Origin: Marinilabilia rubra
Lineage (GTDB): Bacteria; Bacteroidota; Bacteroidia; Bacteroidales; Marinilabiliaceae
Direction: 5' to 3'
DNA: 64,000 nucleotides
Assembly: GCF_003121985.1 (NCBI RefSeq)
Contig: NZ_QEWP01000005.1
Location: 1-64,000, forward strand
Both the position numbers and the translations under genes were made by a program. This document shows positions 56,481 through 64,000 of the stretch, piece by piece (position 1 is the stretch's first letter; every line of letters starts with the position of its first letter). The notes under the pieces were generated by a model, which searched no databases, was not told the DNA's origin, and was given only the letters and a program-made list of their open reading frames with translations.

Positions 56481-56490
56481 AGAAACCAGC

Positions 56491-57768
56491 ATGTCAGATT
56501 TCTATCATAAAGCACCTGAATTTAAAACAATAGACAAAATTGACTTTCTACCTGTTGAAAAGACATCTCTTGACAATGGCGTTCCTGTATTTACACTCAG
56601 GGCGGGTAGTCAGGATGTCACAAAACTGGATATTCAATTTCCGGCCGGGGCTGTTCAGGCAGGTATTCCATTGGTAGCCTCTACAACAGCCAATCTCATG
56701 CAGGAAGGCACGAAAGGGAAAACTTCCATGCAAATTTCTGAGATGATCGATTTTTTTGGTGCATACATCAACTCCCAAACCTATCACCATCAAACCATAT
56801 TTACAGTTTTGTGCCTAACCCGCCATCTTCCCGAAATGCTGGAACTGATTCATGATATTATTACCCGTCCGGCATTTCCGGAACACGAATACGATCTTTA
56901 CTTAAAAAAGAAGAAAGAGGAATTTATCTTTGAGGGGGAAAAAGTCAAAACCATAGCCACCCGCCAGTTCGGAGAAACCATTTTTGGGGCTGATCATCCA
57001 TATGGCCGTCAATTAAAAGAAGAGCACTTTGAGAAAATATCACTCGATCAAATCAAGGACTTCCACAGGAGTCAATATCAACCTGAGCATGCAAAAATCT
57101 TTGTTGCCGGACAACCGGGTGACCAATTACAACCATTGCTGAACAAGTATTTTGGTAAGGGGCAGGCCGTCAAAACCGATGACAACGAAATGGTCCCCCC
57201 TGTTATGCCGGCTTCTGGGAAATTCATCTCCATAAAAAAGGACAATGCCATGCAAACAGCCCTCCGTATTGGCCGTCCGCTTTTTAACAACCATCATCCC
57301 GACTTTATTCCCTTGCAGGTACTAAACACTATCCTCGGTGGTTATTTTGGATCAAGACTTATGACTTCAGTCAGAGAAGAAAAAGGACTGACCTATGGCA
57401 TTGGATCCTTCATTATGCCACTCATGCACAGCGGAGTGTGGGGAATCAGCAGTGAAGTTGCAGGTGAAAGTCGCGACAAAGCCATTGAAGCCATATTCGG
57501 GGAATTTGACAAACTTCGTTCAACCCCGGTTCCCGAGGATGAACTGCAAATGGTAAAGAATTATATGATGGGTGAGATGCTTCGTAATTTTGACGGGCCT
57601 TTTTCCACTGCTGATATTTACAGAACATTACAAGAATATGGAATGGATTTTGATTTCTACCAGAAGATGATTGATTACATTCGTGAAGTTTCAGCCGAAG
57701 AAATTCGAAAAACCGCAGAGAGATACCTCAGGCGTGAAGACTTCTGGATTGTTGCTGCCGGAATGTGA
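56491..57768 (+). CDS. M16 family peptidase-like, non-catalytic partner
   Basis: A 425-aa protein starting at ATG 56491; an open frame 25 codons longer overlaps the preceding gene and is not expected to be used. At the place of HxxEH it has STTANLMQEGTKGKT, so zinc binding is lost. The C-terminal half keeps the substrate-binding motif GGYFGSRLMTSVREEKGLTYG. Together with the catalytic neighbour it should form the clam-shell chamber of M16 heterodimers that degrade peptides. Translationally close, 10 bp from the upstream stop. Confidence 0.92.
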   Translation: MSDFYHKAPEFKTIDKIDFLPVEKTSLDNGVPVFTLRAGSQDVTKLDIQFPAGAVQAGIPLVASTTANLMQEGTKGKTSMQISEMIDFFGAYINSQTYHHQTIFTVLCLTRHLPEMLELIHDIITRPAFPEHEYDLYLKKKKEEFIFEGEKVKTIATRQFGETIFGADHPYGRQLKEEHFEKISLDQIKDFHRSQYQPEHAKIFVAGQPGDQLQPLLNKYFGKGQAVKTDDNEMVPPVMPASGKFISIKKDNAMQTALRIGRPLFNNHHPDFIPLQVLNTILGGYFGSRLMTSVREEKGLTYGIGSFIMPLMHSGVWGISSEVAGESRDKAIEAIFGEFDKLRSTPVPEDELQMVKNYMMGEMLRNFDGPFSTADIYRTLQEYGMDFDFYQKMIDYIREVSAEEIRKTAERYLRREDFWIVAAGM

Positions 57769-57870
57769 ACAACAAAGAAGATAAATCAGTATTGAATTGA
57801 TGAATTAATCAGGTTGGAAGAACAATTTCTTATCTTTATCATTAATTTAGGGCACAGGTAAATTGACAGC

Positions 57871-60102
57871 ATGAGCGAAGCATCAAAGATAACAGAAGAG
57901 CAACAGGTTAATCAATCCTTCAAAGAGCTATTGGACTTATGTCCCCGTTGCCAGACTGCCGAGGGCAAAAAACTGGTTCACAAAGCTTTTGACCTTGCCT
58001 TTGAAGCACACAGGGATGTCCGGCGAAAGTCGGGGGAATTATACATTTTACACCCCCTGGCAGTGGCACGTATTGTTGCTGATGAAATAGGACTGGGCTC
58101 CAAAGGAGTAGCAGCAGCTTTGCTGCATGATGTTGTTGAAGATACCGACTACACTCTTGAAGATATTGAAGGGATATTTGGGGGTAAAGTGGCCGATATT
58201 GTAGACGGACTCACTAAACTGGAAGGGGTCTTTGACCAGACCAAATCAAAACAGGCAGAGAATTTTCGTAAGCTTTTGCTTACCATGGTGGAAGACATCC
58301 GTGTCATTTTAATTAAATTGGCCGATCGACTGCACAATATGCGCACATTGGACTCAATGCCGGAGCATAAACGACTTAAAATCGCTGGAGAAACGCTTTA
58401 CCTGTATGCCCCTCTTGCCCACCGTTTGGGACTATATTCTATAAAGTCGGAACTCGAAGATCTGTCTTTGAAATATGAACACCCAAAAGTATTCAACGAA
58501 ATAACCTCTAAACTCACAGAGTATCAAAATAAAACCCAGCATCTTATCACGCGGTTTTCGTTGCCGATCATTGAGCGGCTTTCCAGTGAGGGATATGAAT
58601 TTGACATCAAAGGACGGCCAAAATCGATCTATTCCATTTGGCGAAAGATGCAGAGGAAACAGGTCCCTTTTGAGGAAATTTATGATCTGCTTGCCATACG
58701 CATTGTTTTTAAACCCAAACAAGGTATTCCCGAGAAAGCACAATGCTGGACAATCTATTCGCTGATTACAGACATTTACAGACCTAAGCCCGACCGTCTG
58801 CGTGACTGGGTAAGTACTCCTAAAGCCAATGGATATGAAGCCCTGCATGCTACGGTTATGGGCCCCGAAGGCAATTGGATAGAGATACAGATTCGCACCG
58901 ACCGAATGGATGAAATCGCTGAAAAGGGATTTGCTGCACACTGGAAATACAAAGGATCTAATGAAAAAGAGTCTGAGCTGGACAACTGGTTACAACAAAT
59001 TCGAGATGTTCTGGACAATCCTGACTCGGACTCACTGGAATTTCTGGACGATTTCAAATTAAACCTGTTCAGTCAGGAGATCATGATTTTCACCCCAAAA
59101 GGGGATGTTAAAGTTATGCCCAAAGGTGCCACAGCGCTGGATCTGGCGTTTGAAATCCATACCGAACTGGGATACAAATGTATTGGCGCTAAAGTCAATT
59201 ACAAACTGGTTCCCTTAAGCTACGAACTTAAAAGTGGTGATCAGGTTGAAATTCTCACCTCTGAGAAACAGACCCCTAAGTACGACTGGATAACCTTTGT
59301 CACCACGGCAAAGGCCAAAACAAGAATTAAAGATGCTTTCAAAAAAGAGCGTAAAGCCATTATCCAAAGGGGAGAACAGAAACTGGAGGAAGCCTTGAAT
59401 GAGACAAAACTTACCACCAATTCCAAAATTCTTAAAAAGCTTCAAAAACACTATAACCTGCCCACCAAAGAAGAGCTGTATTTCAAGATTGGTAAGAACG
59501 TTATTAATCTTGAAAATTTAAATAAGATATTAAGCGACAAAACTGAAAACAAATGGATACGCTATTGGCGTCTCTCATTCGGAAAGGGCAGCGAAAAAGT
59601 CTTTGGAAAGAAAAAAATCGGCAAAGACAGCAAAAAAACACAGATGGTGGTCTCAGACGACATGGATGCAGAGCAATACATCATCGCTCCCTGTTGCAAC
59701 CCCATTCCGGGCGACGATGTGGTCGGGTATCTGGATCAGGATGATAAGCTGATCCTTCACAGCAGAAAATGCCCCGTGGCAATACGTCTGATGTCAAGCC
59801 AGGGCAATCGAATTGTTTCAGCTGAATGGGAATCGCACAAAATCCTTTCCTTCCTGGCTGTCATAAACTTATCGGGTATTGATCAGATTGGCATTGTGAG
59901 TAAAATCACCAAAGTCATCTCAGATGATCAGACCGTCAATATGCGTTCCATCCACGTGGAAAGTCACGATGGCATTTTTGAAGGAACCATTTATCTGTAC
60001 ATCCACAACACGGAAGACCTCAATAACCTTATTTTCAATTTGGTGAAAATAAAAGGTCTTCATAATGTTACCAGACAGGAACGTATTCACAGCAATTCGT
60101 AG
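57871..60102 (+). CDS. rsh: Bifunctional (p)ppGpp synthetase/hydrolase (RelA/SpoT homologue)
   Basis: This 743-aa protein has the standard long RSH layout. The HD hydrolase domain is at ~40-195 (ILHPLAVARIVADE, ALLHDVVEDTDYT, IKLADRLHNMRTL). The synthetase domain is at ~240-370 (RPKSIYSIWRKM, DLLAIRIVF, TPKANGYEALHATVMG, EIQIRT). The TGS domain is at ~400-460 (IMIFTPKGDVKVMPKGATAL) and the ACT domain at ~665-740. Both active sites look intact, so it should make and destroy (p)ppGpp in the stringent response. Its stop codon lies inside a perfect hairpin (60092-60122). Confidence 0.95.
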   Translation: MSEASKITEEQQVNQSFKELLDLCPRCQTAEGKKLVHKAFDLAFEAHRDVRRKSGELYILHPLAVARIVADEIGLGSKGVAAALLHDVVEDTDYTLEDIEGIFGGKVADIVDGLTKLEGVFDQTKSKQAENFRKLLLTMVEDIRVILIKLADRLHNMRTLDSMPEHKRLKIAGETLYLYAPLAHRLGLYSIKSELEDLSLKYEHPKVFNEITSKLTEYQNKTQHLITRFSLPIIERLSSEGYEFDIKGRPKSIYSIWRKMQRKQVPFEEIYDLLAIRIVFKPKQGIPEKAQCWTIYSLITDIYRPKPDRLRDWVSTPKANGYEALHATVMGPEGNWIEIQIRTDRMDEIAEKGFAAHWKYKGSNEKESELDNWLQQIRDVLDNPDSDSLEFLDDFKLNLFSQEIMIFTPKGDVKVMPKGATALDLAFEIHTELGYKCIGAKVNYKLVPLSYELKSGDQVEILTSEKQTPKYDWITFVTTAKAKTRIKDAFKKERKAIIQRGEQKLEEALNETKLTTNSKILKKLQKHYNLPTKEELYFKIGKNVINLENLNKILSDKTENKWIRYWRLSFGKGSEKVFGKKKIGKDSKKTQMVVSDDMDAEQYIIAPCCNPIPGDDVVGYLDQDDKLILHSRKCPVAIRLMSSQGNRIVSAEWESHKILSFLAVINLSGIDQIGIVSKITKVISDDQTVNMRSIHVESHDGIFEGTIYLYIHNTEDLNNLIFNLVKIKGLHNVTRQERIHSNS

Positions 60103-60122
60103 AAACTGATTCTACGAATTGC
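60092..60122 (+). terminator. Perfect 13-bp hairpin containing the rsh stop codon
   Basis: GCAATTCGTAGAA and TTCTACGAATTGC are exact inverted copies around 5 nt. The stop TAG is in the left arm. There is no T run, so it may protect the mRNA 3' end or act as a weak terminator. Confidence 0.5.
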
Positions 60123-60265
60123 CTTCAGGTTTCATTTCTCCGTAATATTCATGACCTTCTTTACCTCTTTTTATTCCTTAATTCAATTTGGTTTTATTCT
60201 AAATAATTTTTTTTAACTTTGCCTGTAAATGATTCAGTTATCATTATTTTAATTTGGAGTTAATT

Positions 60266-60745
60266 ATGAACAGGCCTTCAAACAAAGAAACGGTCAAACA
60301 AATATTTACAGAATACCTGCAGAAAAACGGGCACCGCAAGACACCTGAGCGATATGCCATTCTTGATGAAATATATTCGCGTGATGGTCATTTCGACATT
60401 GAATCGCTCTATATTTTCATGAAAAACAAGAATTACAGGGTTAGTCGCGCAACGCTCTATAACACTATAGATCTTCTACTTGACTGTAAACTTGTCATTA
60501 AGCACCAGTTTGGAAAAAACATTGCTCAATTTGAAAAGGCATTTGAATCCAAACAACACGATCACCTGATATGTACAAACTGTGGTAAGGTGACCGAGTT
60601 TTGCGACCCAAGCATTCAAATAGTACTGGACAATGCTGCTAATAATTTAGACTTTCAGGTTACCCATCACTCGCTGTATGTTTACGGGACTTGCAAAGAT
60701 TGCCGTGAAAAACTAAATAAAAGCAAAGGCAAAAAATCCTCATAA
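60266..60745 (+). CDS. Fur-family metal-dependent transcription regulator
   Basis: A 159-aa regulator. I use ATG 60266 because TTGGAG at 60254-60259 upstream looks like the ribosome binding region; a TTG in frame there would add four residues. A winged helix at ~15-80 ([36 protein letters not shown]) is followed by the dimerisation domain with [15 protein letters not shown] and CKDCREKL, the two CxxC pairs of a structural zinc. Fur, Zur and PerR share this pattern, so the sensed metal or peroxide signal cannot be fixed. A terminator follows and then purA. Confidence 0.9.
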   Translation: MNRPSNKETVKQIFTEYLQKNGHRKTPERYAILDEIYSRDGHFDIESLYIFMKNKNYRVSRATLYNTIDLLLDCKLVIKHQFGKNIAQFEKAFESKQHDHLICTNCGKVTEFCDPSIQIVLDNAANNLDFQVTHHSLYVYGTCKDCREKLNKSKGKKSS

Positions 60746-60782
60746 ATTGAGGTTATACTGCCAAAAATCATTACTTTTACGC

Positions 60783-60822
60783 ATCGGAATGTCGACCTAA
60801 CTGGTAGGCCTTCCGATTTTTA
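60783..60822 (+). terminator. Terminator between the Fur-family gene and purA
   Basis: ATCGGAATGTCGACC pairs imperfectly with GGTAGGCCTTCCGAT and is followed by TTTTTA. Confidence 0.7.
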
Positions 60823-60881
60823 TTGCGCTTAAGTCTGGAACAACAGACATTAATACAAACAAAATCAAACAATTGGAAATA

Positions 60882-62144
60882 ATGAAGGTTGATGTTCTAT
60901 TAGGATTGCAATGGGGCGACGAAGGGAAAGGAAAAGTGGTAGATGTACTAACCCCCGACTATGATGTTATTACCCGCTTCCAGGGTGGACCCAATGCAGG
61001 CCATACTCTCGAGTTTGACAATAAAAAATTTGTTCTTCACAATATTCCATCCGGAATATTCCAGGGAGATAAGGTCAATGTAATCGGAAATGGCGTAGTT
61101 CTGGACCCCATTACTTTCAAAAAAGAGATTGACGGTCTTAAAGCTCAGGGCTTCGACTTGAAAGACAACCTGTTTATTTCCAAAAAGGCACATTTGATCC
61201 TTCCAACGCACAGGATATTGGATGCAGCATCAGAAGCCTCAAAAGGCAAAACAAAGATAGGTTCTACGCTCAAAGGAATCGGCCCTACATACATGGATAA
61301 AACCGGAAGAAATGGAATCCGTGTAGGTGACATTCTTTCCAATTTTGAAGAAAAATATGCCGCTCTGAAAGAAAAGCACGAGCAACTCATTAAAATGTAC
61401 GGCTTTGAATATAACCTTGCAGAATACGAAGAAGGCCTGAAAGAAGGCATTGAAGCGCTCAGGGAATTTACGCTTATAGACAGCGAGCATGAACTCAACC
61501 GCTATCTGAAAGGTGACAAATCCATTCTGGCAGAGGGTGCCCAGGGGACTTTGCTTGACATCGACTTTGGCTCATATCCTTATGTCACTTCCTCCAACAC
61601 TGTATGTGCCGGTGCCTGTATTGGAATGGGCATATCGCCCCGAAAAATTGGTGAAGTATATGGCATCTTTAAAGCCTACTGCACAAGGGTTGGATCAGGC
61701 CCATTCCCCACCGAACTGTTTGATGAAGATGGTGATAAAATGCGTGAGCATGGCCATGAATTTGGAAGTACCACCGGACGCCCGCGCCGATGTGGCTGGC
61801 TTGACCTGGTTGCATTGAAATACAGCGTAATGGTAAACGGCGTAACCAAACTGATCATGATGAAAGGTGATGTTTTGGGATGTTTTGAAACCATTAAAAT
61901 CGCCACGGCTTATAAGATGGGAGATACAGTAACAGAAGAATTCCCGTTTGAGCTTCCGGAAAATCTGGAGCCCGTTTACAAAGAAATGCCAGGCTGGAAT
62001 TGTGACTTAACCGCCCTTAAATCGGAAGAGGAATTCCCCCAAGAGCTTAACGATTACATCCAGTATCTGGAGGATGAGCTGGAAGTACCGATTACCATTG
62101 TTTCTGTTGGCCCCGATCGCGAACAAACCATCGTGAGGGAATAG
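60882..62144 (+). CDS. purA: Adenylosuccinate synthetase
   Basis: A 420-aa enzyme that joins IMP and aspartate with GTP in the first committed step to AMP. ATG 60882 is chosen over an in-frame TTG three codons upstream, because GGAAATA just before it fits the spacing of a ribosome binding region and the family starts M-K-V-D-V. The P-loop-like GLQWGDEGKGK holds catalytic Asp13; His41 is in GGPNAGHT. GTTGRPRRCGWLDL-type sequence (here STTGRPRRCGWLDL) and VGPDREQTI at the C-terminus are also typical. Full length, cytoplasmic. Confidence 0.96.
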   Translation: MKVDVLLGLQWGDEGKGKVVDVLTPDYDVITRFQGGPNAGHTLEFDNKKFVLHNIPSGIFQGDKVNVIGNGVVLDPITFKKEIDGLKAQGFDLKDNLFISKKAHLILPTHRILDAASEASKGKTKIGSTLKGIGPTYMDKTGRNGIRVGDILSNFEEKYAALKEKHEQLIKMYGFEYNLAEYEEGLKEGIEALREFTLIDSEHELNRYLKGDKSILAEGAQGTLLDIDFGSYPYVTSSNTVCAGACIGMGISPRKIGEVYGIFKAYCTRVGSGPFPTELFDEDGDKMREHGHEFGSTTGRPRRCGWLDLVALKYSVMVNGVTKLIMMKGDVLGCFETIKIATAYKMGDTVTEEFPFELPENLEPVYKEMPGWNCDLTALKSEEEFPQELNDYIQYLEDELEVPITIVSVGPDREQTIVRE

Positions 62145-62240
62145 AATATTTTAGACAATTAGATCCTTAGACATTAGATTTAAGAGGGCTTTAAAAACAG
62201 ATGTCTAAAGCTTTCAAAAGAATACTACACTTAAATTTCA

Positions 62241-62270
62241 GCCGCCGGAAAATTTCCGGCGGCTTTTTTT
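62241..62270 (+). terminator. Strong rho-independent terminator after purA
   Basis: GCCGCCGGAAA and TTTCCGGCGGC form a perfect stem of 11 bp and are followed by seven Ts. Confidence 0.92.
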
Positions 62271-62400
62271 GGTCCTCATCCAAAACATGAGCAAACTCAG
62301 GCACGACAACATCATATTAAACATCCGAATTTTGTATCTTTAATCATGTCAAAATGTTTAATCTGATTATGCCAAACCTTAATCAGAAAAAAGATACGAA

Positions 62401-63648
62401 ATGAAACCTCTTCTGATAAAAAACATAAAAAAACTGGTCTCAGCAAGCCAGTCTGCCCCTCAAAAAGTGGCAGGGAAACAAATGAAGCAGTTATCATCAA
62501 TTGATAACGCTTATTTATTAATCGCAGACCATAAGATTTCAGAATTTGGCCCAATGGACCAAATTCCGTCAATTAGCGATGCCGAGGTAATGGATGCCTC
62601 TGGAAGATTTGTCCTTCCTGCCTGGTGCGATTCTCACACGCACCTTGTTTTCCCTGAAACACGGGAAATTGAATATACCGATAAGATAAAAGGTCTTAGT
62701 TACGAAGAGATCGCAAAAAGAGGCGGTGGCATCCTCAATTCAGCCAAAAGAATGCAGGAAGCATCTGAAGAGCAATTGTACAATGATGCATCAAAACGCC
62801 TTAAAGAAATAATGAGTTACGGCACAGGGGCTGTGGAAATAAAGAGCGGTTACGGACTTAATACCGAGTCAGAATTAAAGATGCTCAGAGTTATCAAAAA
62901 ACTAAAAGAAGAAAGCCCTGTAACCATTCGCTCCACATTTTTGGGCGCACATGCCGTCCCTCCGGAATTCAAAAGCAACCCTGATAAATATGTTGATTTA
63001 GTCATCAATGAAATGCTACCGGAAGTTGGAAAAGAGAACCTGGCTGATTTTGTAGATGTTTTTTGTGATCGCGGGTTTTTCTCTGTTGATCAGACCAGCA
63101 GAATTCTTGAGGCAGCTCAAAAGTATGGACTTCGTCCAAAAATACATGCCAACGAACTGGACTTTTCAGGCGGAATTCAAACCGGTGTAAAATACAATGC
63201 TCTTTCAGTCGATCACCTTGAATTTACCGGTGATGAAGAAATAAAGGCCTTGAAAGACTCAGATACCATGCCGGTAATTCTTCCCGGTGCTGCCTTCTTC
63301 CTGAACCTCAAATATGCGCCTGCCCGTGAAATAATTGATGCTGGTCTGCCGCTCACACTGGCGACCGATTTTAACCCCGGCTCCTCTCCTTCAGGAAATA
63401 TGCAATTAATCATCTCCATGGGAAGTATTTTATATAAAATGCTGCCCGAAGAAACCATTAATGCCGTCACCATAAACGGCGCTTATGCAATGGGACTTCA
63501 GCATGAACTGGGAACCATTACCCCCGGCAAAAAAGCGAACCTTATTATCACCAAACCTATTCCGTCTGTCGAATATATTCCTTATGCATATGGTGAAAAC
63601 AAGGTGGAAATGACCATCCTTAACGGAAGGATTGTTTATAGTGGATAA
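62401..63648 (+). CDS. hutI: Imidazolonepropionase
   Basis: A 415-aa amidohydrolase that opens the imidazolone ring in the third step of histidine degradation, giving N-formimino-glutamate. The metal site is visible as SHTHLVF (His79, His81), IHANEL and ATDFNPGSSP; substrate residues lie in FLGAHAVPPEF and SVDHLEF. Length is usual. It is followed after about 70 bp by the gene for the next step, so both are probably one operon. The preceding purA terminator separates it from the purine gene. Confidence 0.94.
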   Translation: MKPLLIKNIKKLVSASQSAPQKVAGKQMKQLSSIDNAYLLIADHKISEFGPMDQIPSISDAEVMDASGRFVLPAWCDSHTHLVFPETREIEYTDKIKGLSYEEIAKRGGGILNSAKRMQEASEEQLYNDASKRLKEIMSYGTGAVEIKSGYGLNTESELKMLRVIKKLKEESPVTIRSTFLGAHAVPPEFKSNPDKYVDLVINEMLPEVGKENLADFVDVFCDRGFFSVDQTSRILEAAQKYGLRPKIHANELDFSGGIQTGVKYNALSVDHLEFTGDEEIKALKDSDTMPVILPGAAFFLNLKYAPAREIIDAGLPLTLATDFNPGSSPSGNMQLIISMGSILYKMLPEETINAVTINGAYAMGLQHELGTITPGKKANLIITKPIPSVEYIPYAYGENKVEMTILNGRIVYSG

Positions 63649-63718
63649 CTTATAGTCAACAGCTTACAACAACAAGAGATCAAATCCAATTTTTGAATAA
63701 AAACTTAAATCAACAATA

Positions 63719-64000
63719 ATGCAACAACTCATAGAATGTGTCCCCAATTTCAGCGAGGGACGTGACATGGACATCATCCGTCAGATAACTGATGAAATTG
63801 AATCAGTAAAAGGCATCCAACTTGTGGACGTGGACCCCGGACAAGCTACCAACAGAACGGTTGTCACGTTTGTGGGAAAGCCGGAACCTGTTCTGGAAGC
63901 GGCGTTCAGAGCTGTAAAAAAAGCCCGTGAATTAATTGACATGAGAAACCACAAAGGGGCCCATCCCCGGTTTGGTGCCACTGATGTATGTCCGTTGGTG
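63719..64000 (+). CDS. ftcD: Glutamate formimidoyltransferase, 5' part (cut by window end)
   Basis: The 94 visible codons begin MQQLIECVPNFSEGRD and include GIQLVDVDPGQATNRTVVTF and HKGAHPRFGATDVCPLV, the signature of the formiminotransferase domain. The enzyme transfers the formimino group of N-formimino-glutamate to tetrahydrofolate, directly after HutI in histidine breakdown. Whether the cyclodeaminase domain is fused cannot be seen because the gene runs past the window. Confidence 0.92.
   Translation, partial: MQQLIECVPNFSEGRDMDIIRQITDEIESVKGIQLVDVDPGQATNRTVVTFVGKPEPVLEAAFRAVKKARELIDMRNHKGAHPRFGATDVCPLV

Overview
The window looks like a chromosomal segment of a Bacteroidota bacterium, probably a marine or sediment member near Marinilabiliales or Cytophagales. 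The signs are four very large cargo proteins with type IX secretion (T9SS) C-terminal sorting domains, TAnnTTTG-type -7 promoter boxes, weak ribosome binding sites, and typical Bacteroidota versions of housekeeping genes. The order-level placement is inference. I saw no rRNA, tRNA, CRISPR array or intact transposase.

Layout. 283-1476 (-) is an AAA ATPase with a DUF4143-like tail. 2359-2610 (+) is a small Gly/Pro-rich protein. 2826-34651 (-) is a tandem array of four paralogous secreted proteins of 3518, 3248, 784 and 2784 aa. Each has a signal peptide or plausible secretion start, long beta-solenoid-like repeats and a shared ~550-residue C-terminal block ending in a T9SS sorting domain. Each also has its own terminator. 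The four share a leader motif just upstream of (in one case overlapping) the start codon, and a conserved 3' hairpin whose loop is complementary to that leader. The long tails of the two largest genes are identical over about 1.2 kb, which points to recent gene conversion.

34652-35788 is a non-coding region. It holds two inverted arrays of degenerate TTCGG/CCGAA units repeated exactly every 11 bp, with a perfect 12-bp hairpin between them. I consider this the least explained structure in the window.

35789-41330 (+) is a probable signalling operon: a CheB-CheR-PAS protein, a PAS-rich histidine kinase and an S26B-type (Ser-His) peptidase-like protein. It is followed by a small antitoxin-like gene, a frameshifted ParE-like toxin, a 235-bp MITE-like element and an ABC half-exporter that has no recognisable ATG start. 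A second, inverted, near-identical copy of the 235-bp element lies at 51632-51866, so the two copies bracket 9.4 kb.

44608-53870 contains an ECF sigma factor translationally coupled to a membrane-anchored beta-barrel protein, smpB with a Yip1-like membrane protein, miaA, a degenerate cyclase-HD protein and an M49-like lipoprotein peptidase. 53953-64000 (+) is mainly core metabolism: a nitronate monooxygenase/FabK-like flavoenzyme, an active/inactive M16 peptidase pair, a bifunctional RelA/SpoT protein, a Fur-family regulator, purA, hutI and the 5' part of a glutamate formimidoyltransferase gene. The last two belong to histidine degradation.
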